Assembly (NCBI GenBank): GCA_034620365.1
Contig: JAQGEQ010000354.1
Location: forward strand, 434,001 to 498,000
Direction of reading: 5' to 3'
DNA from: Pegea sp. RAD2-039
Lineage: Eukaryota; Chordata; Thaliacea; Salpida; Salpidae
Length of the DNA: 64,000 nt
The position numbers were made by a program, and so were the translations under genes. This document shows, one piece after another, positions 49,871-63,878 of the stretch; position 1 is the stretch's first letter; each line of letters opens with the position of its first letter. Under the pieces are notes generated by a model. It was not told the origin of the DNA, did no database searches, and worked only from the letters and a program-made list of their open reading frames with translations.

Positions 49871-52800
49871 GATGATTATTGTGATTGTCAATTAAAGAAC
49901 ACAACTATTAAACTTACAGAAAAACATGAAACGCAAAGTTCAAACAGTCAGCAGACAGCTTTTTATTCTAAACTAAACTTACTAAATTTAAGAAACACAT
50001 TTATTAAAAATGTCTTTCATTAATTATGCAGTATAATTTATACTAATCAAAATATAGCGGCCACTATAAAGAAATGTTTTTGTTTGAAGTTATTATGCTG
50101 CGAAGTTACAAGTTAAAATAATAGCTGACTTAGATGATTTGCTGCAACATCAAAATAACTAAAAAGATAAAAAATGTTAAGTCAACTATTCACAAAGCTA
50201 CAAGTGCTAGTTTTAAATGCAGCAGGTTAATTAATTTTTATTTGCGAAAGAACTTTCACTAAAGCACCGTAATGATACGGTTAAATATGTAAAGTACACT
50301 CATTTAAAGTATTTGCACTATAAAACATATGTACAGTTTAGATAAATTATCTTTCAACAAACATTGTTTTTTGTTCTTTACTCTGCTGTATTTTAGCAAT
50401 TAAATCACTTTTTCAAACAACTTCAAGAATTATTTTTATGAAAACAACCGAAAAATTGTTTTGATAAATTGCTTAATAGCAATAATAAGTTATATCAAAC
50501 TTAAAGACAAGTTTGGAACCACTTGTTGTGCAAAGATTATATGTATAGAACATCTATATCAGTTTTATTAAGAAAAAAATTATTTATACTTTGAAATAAA
50601 AGAGATCTAAAAAGTTTGAATAATCACACAGTTATCTGAAATTATTAGTTAGGTTTATTATAAAATATAAATAATTTTGCAATTTGAAGGTTGAATTTTG
50701 AAGCTTTATACTTTGTAAGATTTAAAGTCAGTCTTATTAACAGATTTTTGGTTTTATATGGAAAAGTACTACTTTGTAAAAATAAAGATAATTTGTTTGA
50801 ATGAGGTTAATGAAAGTTTTATTATCAAGCATTGAAATCATCATAATTTTTTTTAATGAATAAAACATAAAAAAGTTTTAAAAAATTACCGAGAAAAAGC
50901 TTATGACTTTGGTTAATGGTTAATAAAGTTTGAGTAAAACTTTTGAATATATAATAAATTGGACAGCGTCTAGTGAAAAAAACTTAAGTTATCTTACGTT
51001 CTAAATTTTTGAATAATTTTATAAAGTTTAAAGTTAGTAATAAATCGTAGTATAGTAATTTATTCTAAATATAACATACATGCTATAGCATCAAATGAAT
51101 GCAATATAGGTTTAGCAGTAACTTTGATTGCATATCTGAGGTTTAATGTCTGATGGTACTGCTGTAACTGACTTTGCTAATATTTTCTTTTATAATATCT
51201 TTCATCTTATAAAATAAGTTCACTCCACAACAGATAAGTAAAATTCTTATATTTTGCTCTGTCAAACTTTATATGATTTTACATGGCTTAAAAAATCGTT
51301 TAAAAAAGGCTTTAACTTGTAACCAGCAGTTTTAAATAACTAAAGAGATAAGTGAATTTGAAATAAGTTAATTTCTATTTAAGTAAAAAATAACAAGTTT
51401 TTCAAATAATATGTTTGAAAACAATCAAATAATTATTTAAATAGTTGGGGCTATGAATAATGTATCGTAAATAATAACCTGAAATCAAACTATTGCTTAA
51501 AAACTTTACTTGAAGAAGTTTCATCTATTATCAAGATAATATTTTGATTTATTTTTCAAGTTGGCTTTTAATAATCTCACTATAGACGTGAGAATTTCAA
51601 GAAAAGAAGGAATTTTATTGTGTCTTTTTAGAATGCTTCATGGAAACAATTGAGTTATAAAATATCTTTTAGAAGATACAGGTAAAAACCATTTTTTATT
51701 TATACAACTACTCATATGTGGGTAAGGCTGGTAATGGTTTATCAATAATTCAGATTAAAATTTCACAAAGAAAAAAAGAACTATAATAAAGGGTGAAATC
51801 TAAAATTGTCTATAAGTCTCCAAAACTTTTCTATCAATGTAAACTAATAAAGCTTCAGTTAAAAAAAACACTCAGATATTCTCAAATCATTTGAATAAAG
51901 CTTGTTTTTGTTGAAGTAATTTAAAGAAAAACTCACTATGCTAGTCATCTGTACAAACTAAAGAACGATACCACAGAAACTGAAAGACTAAAGTTTGGCT
52001 AAAAACTTAATAACAAAGATTTAATCGTTGTTTTGCTAATACCAAGTTACAATACTTGTATATTTAGACGTCAGAATATCACTCTATACAATATGATGGC
52101 TTTAAGGTAGTTGTAATATAGTTTTAAAATTATCACTGTTTGTATTAATGTTTGTAAAAATGAAGCTGTTACAAAGGTTTTCACCATGAAAATAGAATAT
52201 GAGAAGTTATATAAAAATATATTTTACAAAGAAATGCTATTTGTGCTAAATTGTTTGAAATGAATTGTAACAAAATAGCTTAAAGTAGTTTAGTGTAAGT
52301 AGATTAGTAAAAAGTGAAAAGGTTTTGTGTAGAAGTTTTAAGTTATGTAAGAAATCACTAAAAGAGTAGAAAGGATACTACTTAACATTAAAACTTGAAA
52401 ATTCATACATTTTATAATCACAAGGTTTTATTACTACAAAAATATTTCAAAAAGCCTGCAACAAAACTACAATAAAAATAAATAACAAACTAAAGTAAAT
52501 CGATTAACTCTTTTTATACACAGTAAGAGATCGGATTAAACCAACACTATTAGAATGCTAAAGCATCTCTCAATCTTCTTTTATTATTTAAACCGCTGAG
52601 AAAATTTGGAGGTTATAATCTTTTCATAACTTTATTATCCTTTTATGATGGTTTGCAGTTATTTACTGGAATATAGTATTTTTATATCAGTTTATGAGTC
52701 ACTTCAAATAGCTTGGACTTTAAAACGCTATTTATATAATTGTTGACTCATATATATTAAAGTTCAGCTTATATTTTGTGACAAAAAAATTTACCTAGAG

Positions 52801-53464
52801 TTTTCGTACGCCATCGAACTATAAATACTTATTGATTTTTTGTTCTTCTCAGAGTTCACTATGTCTTACAAACAAAAGTCTAATACTTTAATATTCAATT
52901 ATTTTCAAAAAGATAAAATTATAAAATATATAGAGACCTCAGATTTAAATTTTTATTTACATTTATAAAACCTATCTGTTCTTTTTATACCTTTAATTTT
53001 AAAACTACAGAAGGCTTCAACTTATTTATTTTTGACATTCATAAAACCTTTTTGTATATTTATATAATTTTGAAAAGTTAAATTTTCGTTTAATAAATTT
53101 ATTAAGTTTTTCTATCGTTTGTTTCAAGTAATAAATCTTACAATTTCTGTTACTTTTAACGTTTACTTTTTGTAAAGCGCCAATTATGAAGTCCTAACAA
53201 CGAGTATGCTATTTAAATTTTTTTAAATAAAATAAATGTTGGTTTTGATTTTCTTTACCTAAAGCTCTTAATTTTAGAATTAAACTGTAAATTTTTGATA
53301 AATTTATTAATTAAATCATTATTTAAAGAAATTATAAAATTAAAAGTTTAAGAAAATATTTTAATAAATTATTATCATAAATAGCTTTTTAAAAATACTT
53401 TGAAATTTAGTTATTTAATCAGTTACTTTTATAAAGGTATAAAGTTATTTTATATTTGTTAATT
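49871..53464. other. A+T-rich intergenic region, no gene seen
   Basis: About 3.6 kb with no open frame, domain or repeat that I can support. The promoter of the gene starting at 53465 is presumably at the right end. Confidence 0.45.
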
Positions 53465-56400
53465 ATGAGTTTATCTTCAGCTACTTGTTTGTTATGTGAA
53501 AGAATTGGATATAAACAAAACAGCAGGTTTTTATAAATTGATCATTTAAATTAGTAGACTTTTCAGTAGTTTTTCAACATAATTTAAATTCCTTAAATTT
53601 AATTAAAACGATTAAGATTTCAATTAAAAAGTAATTAATAAATAAAATGTAAATAATTGTTTTCAAGTTTTATGTTTGAGATTAAAAGGTTGATATTTGT
53701 AATCTAGTTCAAATGAAATTAAATCTTATCACCAGTCTGCTTCTAAATCCCTTGAAAAGTATATTAAGGATTTTGAGGAAAAAGAATCTTTAAAACTGGC
53801 AAAATCTCTCAGGAAAAACTTATTGGTGAGATCAGAAAAAGGTATTTTTGAATTCTAAGTAATCTTTTTACATGTAAACTTCTTTTACTTAAAAATAATG
53901 ATGCTTTTGTCGAAGAATAATTAGTTCACATAAATAACAATAATATAAATTATTAAGCTTAGAATTTAAACTTCTTTAAATTCATAATTTGTGTCTAAAA
54001 AATAGTTTGTATTAAGAAATATTAACAAGTTTGCATAAAACTAAAAATGTAAATTCTATAAACTAAAGTTGAACCACTTTAATTTAATATATTTGTTTTT
54101 TATAAAAACATACTTTTTATTAATTTTTAGTAGAGTGCTTTCAATTTCAGTATTATTATGTAGCAATGATATAGTTTATGAGTTTCAATTTGTATTTTTT
54201 TCTAAAAGTTTATCTGTGTTTAAACCATAGGTATAAGAGATGACATTGAAATTACAGAAGCCAAAACATTCAATCTTATTTCAAACAAGTCTTTTGTCAA
54301 TGATTTTGACTTATATAATCTTTTAATACCTGAAAAATCCTCAATATTATCTGAATTAAACCACTATTATCAGGTAATGGTAAATATTTTGTTAGTTTTT
54401 AGTCTTAATTACTTTTTCATATGTACAATTATTACTTCAATATCCATCACTCTTTAGCAGCACTATTATATATATTTGAGTTTAAATTGAGATTAAAGCT
54501 GATTCAAATCTGCCTGCAGTAAAATAATATGATAAAAACTAGTTAAATTGGTTCAATATCCCTACTTGTAAAAACTCCTCAGTTATCAAAACACATGTCT
54601 TATACAAACATTTTCTGTTTGATGGTTGAGGGTGCTGAGAACTCATCTACCTCTATCAGTAGCATGTCACGGAATCTATATGATTGTCTTAACTCTCTTT
54701 AAAATCAATTTTTAAGAAGTTTTAGTTTGTCACTAACAAAAGAAACAAATTGATCAAATTATTGTTTACTTAAGAAAGCATTAAAAATCAATATTTTGAA
54801 AAGCATAAAAATGATAATAAAATAATTGAAATTATTTAAATGAAGCTACAGAAGACACATGAGGAAAATTCTTCAAACTTTAATCAAAGTCTTTTATCGA
54901 CAAACGAACTCAATTCACAGAAGTTAGTTTTTAATCGAATTTTATTATTTGAAAACAGTTTGATATTTTTAATTTCTGTTTAATTACAATAGAAGAAATT
55001 CGTTTGTATTTAGATTAAAATTTATCAATTTGAATTTAGAGAGGGTCCTAATGATTCAATTCTTTCATCTACTCTTAAAAAGGAAGCGTTTGAAGTGAGG
55101 AAAATATTTTTTGTTAAATTATTTACTTTTAATTTCGATTTTTTTGGATTTATATGAGAATCTATAATCGTTTTAGTTTTATGATTAAATTTTGTTAATA
55201 TCTGTTATGTTCGAAGCTTTCTTTCTTTTACAGATTAATAATAAATTACAAAAATCGTTTAAAACCAAATTTAAAAGGATAAGAATTTATTTTCTAATTT
55301 TTTTTAAAGCAATTTATGAATCTATCTAATTTTTAGCTCAGTCATTCAACTTCACTCTCTGAGATGTTTCATAATCTGACTAATAATTTATCTCTACATT
55401 TAAATGTTGAAGAAATTTTACAAGAATATGAAAAAGCGAAAAAACTAGTCAATAATTTAAAGGTAGGTTTAGTTATGAAAGCTGAAAAATGAAATATTAA
55501 TTTTGTTTAAATTCAACCACTAAGTATTTTTTGATTATAATAAAAACAAAATAATAGTTTTTTCTATCATATGTTACAGAAACCTTTTCAGACAATTTCT
55601 TCAAACAAAATAACAGAGATGTCAACAAATTTGAACAAGATTTACTCTTTAGAAGATGTAGAAATCTTTGCTGATGACGACATGAATCTGAAATCTTTAA
55701 TTTCGAAATCTAACTCTTCAGATAATAAATCATTTTCTCAAAAAGATTTAAATTTCACTTTACTCCATGATGAAAGGTTTTTTACTCAAATATTTTAATC
55801 AAGTTATAAAAATATTTATTTATTTTGATTTTTAGATACTCTGATGTTTTTAGCTCTATGATTTACAGTGATTTGGATTCACTATTTGGTAAGTTTAAAA
55901 ACAAGTTGCTTAGGCTTTTATGAATCAAAATATTTTGACATTGATAAAATTATTTTCATCTAAAATTGTATTTTAACTTAAGAACCACAAAAATTGTTTG
56001 AACTTTGTACGACTTGTCCATTCTTAAAAGTATTCAAAATCTAATAAATAATTTCTTTCAAACCAAAACTTCAAATTTTTATTCTTAGAGTTTTAAAACT
56101 TTGATATTATTCAGGAAATAATTTATATTATTTGGTTTGAAATATAATCTGGTTACATCTTTAGATATAAAAGACTCAACATTATCAGAAGATGATGATA
56201 TATCAGCGATTATGGAAGACATTGAAAGACGCAAACTAATTCTGCTCAGCAAGTAAGTTGAATTTCATCTCAATGAAACAGTTTTACATTTGATATTACA
56301 ACAGATACACAGATGAAAGCTGTAGAACTTCCGCTATTACATGCGAATGTGAGTTTCTACATCTCAATTTGAATAAACTTTAATATTATTCTGTTTTCTG

Positions 56401-57012
56401 ATATTTTAATTTGAATATAGCGCCACCAAGTGGCAGAACTTCTTGTACAATGTTCGATTTAATGTCAACTTCAGATATATTACAACAAATTAAATCACGA
56501 GTCAAAACAGCGAAAGGAAGCAGGTGAAAAATTCGATTTTACGTGAAATTTTTATAATCGAAACATTCGATGTTTTGTTGAAGGTATAGAAGTTGCAATG
56601 AACAAAGTCATGTGACTAGCGAAACATGTGACTCAATTGAGATCTTAAAAGAAGAATTAATGAAAGAGTTCTCCGAAATCAGTGATGTAAATTTTGATCT
56701 TTAATTTTCAAGAAAATATAAATTTTTTATTAATAATTTTTAATTATTTAAAGTTGTTTTGAAAAATTATAAAATAATATTTATTCAAAAAGTCAAAGAA
56801 CTAGCTACAAAAAAAAAATTATTATTCAAAATATATTAAATAATTATAATGTGAATAACATTTCAACATTTTGTTAATTTTTTTAGAAATATTCAGAAAC
56901 ACAAGATGAAAAAATGTGCAAGTCTACAGGCTCTGTTGAAACTCTTAAAAATATGATCTTTGCTATTCAAAGCAATACTATCTTTTCGCATTCATCTAAT
57001 TCCTTAAATTAA
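53465..57012 (+). CDS. unrecognised Ser/Asp/Lys-rich protein, 13 small exons
   Basis: Exons: 53465-53526, 53708-53841, 54231-54373, 54846-54922, 55040-55094, 55337-55462, 55580-55776, 55836-55888, 56165-56252, 56305-56348, 56421-56523, 56583-56685 and 56887-57012. They give 436 residues, and every phase agrees, ending at a TAA. It starts MSLSSATCLLCERIGYKQ, with a lone CxxC. It then runs through charged helical stretches (SLEKYIKDFEEKESLKLAKS, VEEILQEYEKAKKLVNNLK), an acidic middle (EDVEIFADDDMNLKSLISKS, LSEDDDISAIMEDIERRK) and a C-terminal helix (SIEILKEELMKEFSEISD). I see no membrane span, signal peptide or known catalytic motif. It could be a coiled-coil scaffold, cytoskeletal or ciliary protein, but I do not recognise the family. 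Confidence 0.7.
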
Positions 57013-57397
57013 GAGTCTTCAAACTTCTTATATATACTCGTGATTGTCTTCAAGTTAATCTTCTTCAAGAATATCTATTTGAAACATGTTGAGAATTCGA
57101 TCTGCTATTTGGTTAATCTTCTAATTTTTTGGTATAATTTCATTTACTGTTGTATTTAATGCTATTTTTAAATTGTTTTCTTTTAAAGAAGAAATATCAC
57201 TTTTAAAACTTTTTGATTATATAGATCTTACATGAGAAATTATTTGGTTTTTATCTATGTTTATATCGACCATAAATCTATTTACAATTTTATATTTTTT
57301 GTTACCTAAATAAGAAGTTTAATTTAAGATTTTTTCATTGAATTGAAAATAGAAATTTATATAATTATTATAATAATATATAATGAAATATTAAATA
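57013..57397. other. 3' flank of the 53.5 kb gene
   Basis: A+T-rich DNA, presumably 3'UTR and spacer, ending at the LINE insertion. Confidence 0.4.
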
Positions 57398-58145
57398 TTG
57401 AAAAATAACTGTTTGCAATTTCTACTTCGAAAACAATTAAAAAGTTTTTCAATATTCAGTTTCATTTGTTCACAATTATATGATACAATGTCAGTGCATG
57501 GATGCCATATCAAGTTAGTGATATCAAAAAAAATCGAATCTGTTCAGACCACATTTACAAGATTAGTATGTAGGAAACTTAATATTAAAAATGATAGTTA
57601 TAAACATCGTCTCAGCTTCTTCAATTTAGATACTTTGGAAACTCGACGAATTAAATACGACTTAATTCTTATTTTTAAAATTATCCACAATTTAATTGAC
57701 CTTCAGTTTGATGATTTCTTTTTCCATAAGTCCTTCCCTCAAGTTATACCAGTTCAGACGACACACATTACATCTTAATAAGCCTATATCACCTGGTATG
57801 TTAATCAGAATAAATTTTTTTTCTCATACTGCACAATTAGTACTTGGAACCAGCTGCCATCAAACATTGTCATGTCAGAATCACTCGCGTTGTTCAAGTA
57901 GAAGTTGAACCGTTATAATATTGTCAGCACTGCCATTTCTAAACTGTGAATTTTTCTTTTTTTTAATATTATTAAAATCTTATGTAAATGTCCACGGTTA
58001 TATGCTTTGAGGACTACTGAAATGCTATGTGTTACATCTTTGTCTTTCTATATTTCCAACTTAATAGATATTATTTATGAGAATGTGTGTTAGCGGGAGG
58101 TGCTCTCTTCAGGCACCTTCCTTCGCATTTATTATAATAAATAAA
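57398..58145 (+). mobile_element. LINE family A, 5'-truncated copy with RT C-terminus (copy A)
   Basis: The frame from 57398 encodes the end of a LINE reverse-transcriptase protein (VHGCHIKLVISKKIESVQTT, RLSFFNLDTLETRRIKYDLI). It continues in other frames with FFFSYCTISTWNQLPSN and ESLALFK, the usual C-terminal block of CR1/Jockey-type LINEs. A 3'UTR of about 200 bases follows. It ends with a hairpin at about 58096-58122 (GGAGGTGC paired with GCACCTTCC) and a tail ATAATAAATAAATG at about 58131-58147. The copy is non-autonomous because most of the element is missing and the frame changes. Confidence 0.9.
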
Positions 58146-59600
58146 TGAACGATTTTAGGCTTTCGTTTTAAAGATAAACGGTTTAAAACAAGCAAATGAT
58201 TTATTTATGTTTCCTGTACAAACCTACTATTTCATAAGAAGCAATTTTAAAAGTGTTGGTGATAACTCAGTTAATTCCTAAATATCAAAATTAGGTTTTC
58301 ATGTTTTAGTTATTTAATAACTTTGATAAGTAAACTAATTTCTATGAAAAAATTTCACCTAATTGTTTCACCCAGTCAATTGATAGTACAATCTTCTCAA
58401 ATCAAAATCATGAAATATTTAAGACAATTTATTCCTTTTATCAAGAGGCAATTGATGTCATCACTACTTTTTATTTATCTATTGAAAATATGAATTTATT
58501 TTTACAAGTAGAAAATCTAATCATGTTAATATACAACATAAATAATTTCTAATAAAAAGTTTTTATTTAATTCTTTTGAAATTATCTTACATTAACTAAG
58601 TAGAATTTGGTTTGAATAATTGTTTGTTTAATTTTAAGCTTATAGTTTTTTTCTCTATTTCTTTGATTTTATTAAGTGTATCAATCAATATTAAACGTAG
58701 AACCATTAATCTCATAAATTAAAATCAATAATAAAAGTTCAAAATAAAGTCTGTAATTAATTCTTTTTTCTTACAAAATAAGTTTATATTAAAAATCAAT
58801 TTGATAAAGAACAGAAGACTTTATCAGTTAAGAAAATTAAAAAAAAAAGTTATATATGACCAATATTTTGGAGAATCTGAAAATTAAAACAATTTGTTCT
58901 TAGTTATTGGTTATATCTTATCATACATTGTGGTTTCAGTCACTCTTTTAAAACTTATCTTTTTTTAGCAACAAAAGGTTTTACAAAAGGTTAAACATTT
59001 ACTATTATCAAGCTTGTTATCAGACATTTTGCATTTACTAAAAGTATATTGCATACAAAAAGAAACGTCAAAAGTCAGAACAACAAGTTAAGTGGAAATA
59101 AATTTACATGCGACTGGTTAAGTGCAAAAAAGTATAAAAAAAGAATTAAATTTTATTAGATTAGCTCATTATGTTATAAGATTTTTAAGAAAGAACAAGC
59201 AAATGCTTGAGTAGAGTATTTAAATGAAGTTATTCATTGAACACAAAGTAATCAATGTTTCGCTTAAGCATGAGAAAACCATAAAATACATATTAATGTC
59301 GAATGAAAGCTGTGTTTTGTATGAAGCCTAAAACTTTATTTAGAAATTTATAAATATCAGAAATAAGGCTTCTCGGAAAAATTTTAATTTTAGTGCAGCT
59401 GTAAAATTTCTTTAAAAGCTATTGTTTAAACTGAGAAGATATGTTTTATTAAAATGTAGGGCTTGCTACAAATCCTACTGGAATAAAATAATCACTTTAA
59501 ATAGCAACGAAAAGTTTCAGCTGCTAAATTCATAATTAGTAGCCTTTTACTGGCTGTTGTAGTACCACTTTTAAAAGTACAAGCACAATTTTGTTTGCTT
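58146..59600. other. A+T-rich spacer
   Basis: Nothing was identified between the two LINE remnants. Confidence 0.45.
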
Positions 59601-60525
59601 TTTTCAAGTGAATTACTTATCATTCGTTCGTCCTCACATTTCTATTCTAGTTGCTGGTGCTTGCGGCCATCAACTTTTGCAAGTATATCTCTACACAATG
59701 CTTACTGAGTGTGGTATATTTGAATTGTATAACACTATAATATTTTACCGCTTGCGTAAATCTGTCAACAAATTTTTACTCAATATATCGTTAGTACATT
59801 CTATCGAGGCTTACCGTGATGTGTTCATAGCTTTGTTACTAGTCGCCTAGCAATTACAAAACGCTCACTCGAAGAGCTATTATCATTACACCGAGTAAAA
59901 CATTTTAGTTTAAATCATCCATCTTTCAAATTATACGATTTTATTTAAATTCAAATTTATTGACAGAAATTGCCAGGGTCTCTACCACCTTTTAAAGTTT
60001 AATATTAAATCCCTGAAATATATCAGTACCTACCTCTTATTTCGTACCATTGTTGAAAATAATGCTTTCTTTTATCCTAATTCCAATAATCTCCTTAGAG
60101 ATTGCAATTGTTTATATCCTTTGAGGTTTGCCGTTTGAAATTAACCCAATTTATAACTGTAATAATACCCAGTGGATCAATAGCTTTTTTGATAAAGTAA
60201 CTACACTTTGAAATCTTCTTTTCGACTCCGTCGCTACAGCAAATTCTATCGCTTCTTTTAAAATTATGCTAAAGGGGTATGACTTTAATAATTTGTTGAA
60301 GATGAACTATAATCCTATTATTTTCTCCGTTTTTTTTTAACTTATTTTGCATCTTATCTTATTTTTAGTATATGTGTATAAATTTGATTCAGTAATATTT
60401 ATATTTTTATATACACAACTTAACTTGACACCTTTTATTATGTTTTTATAATTATATCATTCCGTGTTTACTACAAAATATTCACAATTTATGACTTGAG
60501 GTCAGAAAATAAATAAATACATAAA
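59600..60525 (+). mobile_element. second LINE-like remnant with A+T tail
   Basis: The left part (about 59715-59860) is the relative of the repeat at 37.93 kb. The right part has a degraded C-terminal LINE block (for example SVATANSIASFKIMLKGY at about 60220-60285) and ends in a tail of AAATAAATAAATACATAAATG type near 60510-60530. Sequence differs from family A, so this is another family. The link between left and right parts is an inference from their proximity. Confidence 0.5.
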
Positions 60526-60530
60526 TGGTT

Positions 60531-63500
60531 TAAAACAATCTAAAAATCGTTGTTTTTCAAACTTGTATGATACTGACAAAATAAGTTGACTGATTTAAAA
60601 ATCATTTATTTATATTGATTAAAAAACAAATAAATATTTTCGCTAACAAACCATAGGGTTGTATACAATTTATTAATAATTTTAGATGTTTTGCTAATTG
60701 CCGACTTTTTCTCATTGATAACTACTTGTTGTAAGCGAGTTAAATTTAGCAAACTTATTTCTGCTTTTTAAACGTTTAAAATATATAAATACAAATAAGA
60801 ACAAATAAATTTTGATGGAAGCCTAATCTCATCGACTATCAAACCTTTAATTTTTAATATATTTGTTTTATCTAACGAAAAATATTAATTACATCAATTC
60901 AAATTATGGTTCAAACTTTTTATAGTATAATAATAGCAACCTCTAAGGACGGTTATCATTCAATAACCTCAAGATAAAAGATTTTATCATTATGAACATT
61001 TGAATGTGAAAATATAATCTTGACAAAGTGATTTGTGTAATAATCATATCAAAATTATTATGTGCAGTTGTGATTCATGTTATTCTATAATTGTTTCTAC
61101 AAATCAAACTTAGAATAAAATTATAATGTATTAATGTTAAAAAAGGCATATAATCTTTCCTTTTTAGCATAGCCTACTAAATATCTCTGTTTCAATTTAA
61201 CTGATAAGAATAAACCACAAGAAACAAAAGTTGCTACACAAAGCTAATCACGTTGTCATAATTTCTTAATACCTAAAAACAGGGTAATATTTAAAACAAA
61301 TAACTAAAAACAAAGTATCTATTGTATACAGCTTAACAATTAATTAAATATTTTATTGATTTGCATGCTTATTACATTTTAATATTTTATTTTTACTCTG
61401 ATTTACCATGTTCTAGATTTAATGATTGAAATTCTTTAAACTTTTTAAACCGTTTTAATCATAATATTTTTCTCTACTCTTTTTCTCTTACAAATATAAC
61501 AATCTGTACCTTATGCGATTAGCTTGATGAGTTTCTTCATATAATTAAATAACAATATGTTGTAATAACACTAATAGATTTGAATGGAAAAATAAACGAT
61601 TACCACAAGGCATAGGTAAATTTGAAATAGTGACAATTTTAGAATCGAGATTTAGTGTTGGTTAGTAATCGGTTAGTTTTCAGTTGCACGTTATATATAA
61701 CGAAGTACAGATCTGTTAAAAAGTTATTGTTTCAATCAGTAGAACGATAAACCTTACTTTTTAAATCAATTTTCTATCCCTGCGTAAAAAGAGACTTTGT
61801 TAATCAGTTTATAGTTTTTTTAAACAGCTTCTTTAGTGATATTTTTACAATTTTACATTAACCAGAGTTTTTCACGCAATATTTTTGAACGTTTCCAGTT
61901 TAGTGTAATGATAATGAATCGTTATATCGACCTTTATTCAAATTATAAAGGCGACTAACAACAATAAGTATACTAACATTTTTCACACATTTACGTCAGC
62001 GGCAAAACACTTTAATGTTATACCACATTAAGTATAGTAAGGATAAGCTTAGTATATGTAAAACATATTTATATTACAATAAATTAATTTGAAAAACCAT
62101 GATAGTTTTAATCTAAGAATTAAAAAAGCTTCAACTTAAGCTAATATACAAAGCAAAATAAACAAGTAAGTTTTTATAGATGAATAACCATAAATAAGTT
62201 TTTAGATCATAGTTAAAATATACATAAATAAGAATCTAACAAATTATAAATACAGCTTAAGCTTCAGTCACTTAAGAATCTAAACAACCTTTAAGAACAA
62301 ACTGAAAACTTCATACAAAGTTCTTGAACATTTTTAATGTCAAAAAAGATTTTACAAACAAAAAAAGTTTTTGAACACAAGTTATCGTTCAGAGTTAGTA
62401 AAAAAATTTGAAACTTCTTTCAAAGTTACGAAACAATATTGATTAAGTGTGATAGTATAAAAATATATATTTATTAGGTTTGCTCTTTTGAATAACATTA
62501 AAAAAATTGTCTTTAACAAAATTTATTGTTTTTAATGTCAACACTTTTTACTCAAATCTTACCGTTTCCTACCAATATATACACAAAATATATATGTTTC
62601 TTAAATAATTAAATTTGTTAAACAGATGTTTATCTGTTCAAGCGTAGAATGATGGTAAAAAAGTTCTTTATTCGATTTATAAAAGTATATAGTAAACAGA
62701 AAATCATTAATTACTAGTCTCTTAGTTATAACAAATTTGTTACATTTACGTTAAAGTTTCTTTAAACAAGTTAAACTTATAGTTCTAATCTTATTTAAGT
62801 TAGAGATTATAAGATATATACTAGAGAGCTACTACAGAGGTTTTATAGAGAATTATCGTTATTTTCTGAGCTTGTAGTTTGCATGTTAAGGCTTTTGTAC
62901 CAAATTTCTACAGCATATAACTATCTATTGCAGTTTAATGTTTTTTTTTACATGTGTACAAGCTTACATTCTGATAATATTTCTTTTAAGCTCAAATCTT
63001 GCAAAGTGCGAAATGTAAATTTATGAAATCGGCGGCAGCAATAAATCTAAAGTTGATTGATATATAAAATTCTAATTTAACAGCTACAATATTGGTGCAA
63101 GCGTGGGTTTGACTAAATGAAAAAAAAATTATAATTTATTAGTTTCTTTTTCTTATCTTCTATAAGTATTTATTTAGTTCAGATTTATATTTTTTTTATA
63201 AAATATCCAAAGAATATTGTTTTGAGAAACAGTTTTACTTAAAGTATAGGTTTATATTAAAAAATTGGCCTAAATAAAGTTGATTTCTCTTTATTTGTGT
63301 TTTATTTATAAAACTTGCAAAAATAGAAATAATTTAAATAGATTTTGCTAAATCAAAATATTTCTAAAAAGACAAATTGTTGAAAAGATTTTAAAATGTT
63401 GAATTTATTTCAATTAGTTCTTATTTGCATATATAAATTTTTTGTTTCATTTTTTTTACAACTTTCGAACTTAGTTTTAGTTCAAAGTTTAAATAATTAG

Positions 63501-63786
63501 TTTTTTATTCTATTAGTTTCATCATAATAGATTTTTTATATTAAGTTATCATTCAAAGTAATTTTTATATTTTTTCTATAATTATTAATTTATTAAAAGA
63601 TTAGATTAAAAGTTTTATTCTGCTGCAAGATTTGTTATTCTATTTTGTTTAATTCTATCAATAAAACTATTATGTTCATCAATTAAGATAAATTTTAGTT
63701 TTCTTTGAATAATTTTTTTAACTTTTTTATAATTTTCATTTTTTATTTAGTTTATACAGATAATATTGAAGATCTTGTATGATAAT
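60531..63786. other. A+T-rich intergenic region, no gene seen
   Basis: About 3.3 kb without a supportable ORF or repeat. The right end should contain the promoter of the gene starting at 63787. Confidence 0.45.
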
Positions 63787-63878
63787 ATGTTTAATCCAAA
63801 TCGAGGTAGAAGATCACTCACATTGAGAGAAACTAATTCAACTCCTAGAAAATCATTGAGAAGATCAATCTTGACCAA
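63787..63878 (+). CDS. first exon of a gene continuing past the window (partial)
   Basis: ATG at 63787 opens a basic N-terminus, MFNPNRGRRSLTLRETNSTP followed by RKSLRRSILT. It reaches a donor (GTAAAA) at 63879, and the frame would hit a stop if read on as TAA, so splicing is likely. The Arg/Ser/Thr-rich start resembles unstructured tails of chromatin or mitotic proteins, but nothing more can be said from 30 residues. Confidence 0.4.

Noticed and set aside
55233-55278. An extra exon in the 53.5 kb gene after an AG near 55233
   Set aside because: No donor follows in a compatible phase, and the flanking exons join in phase without it.
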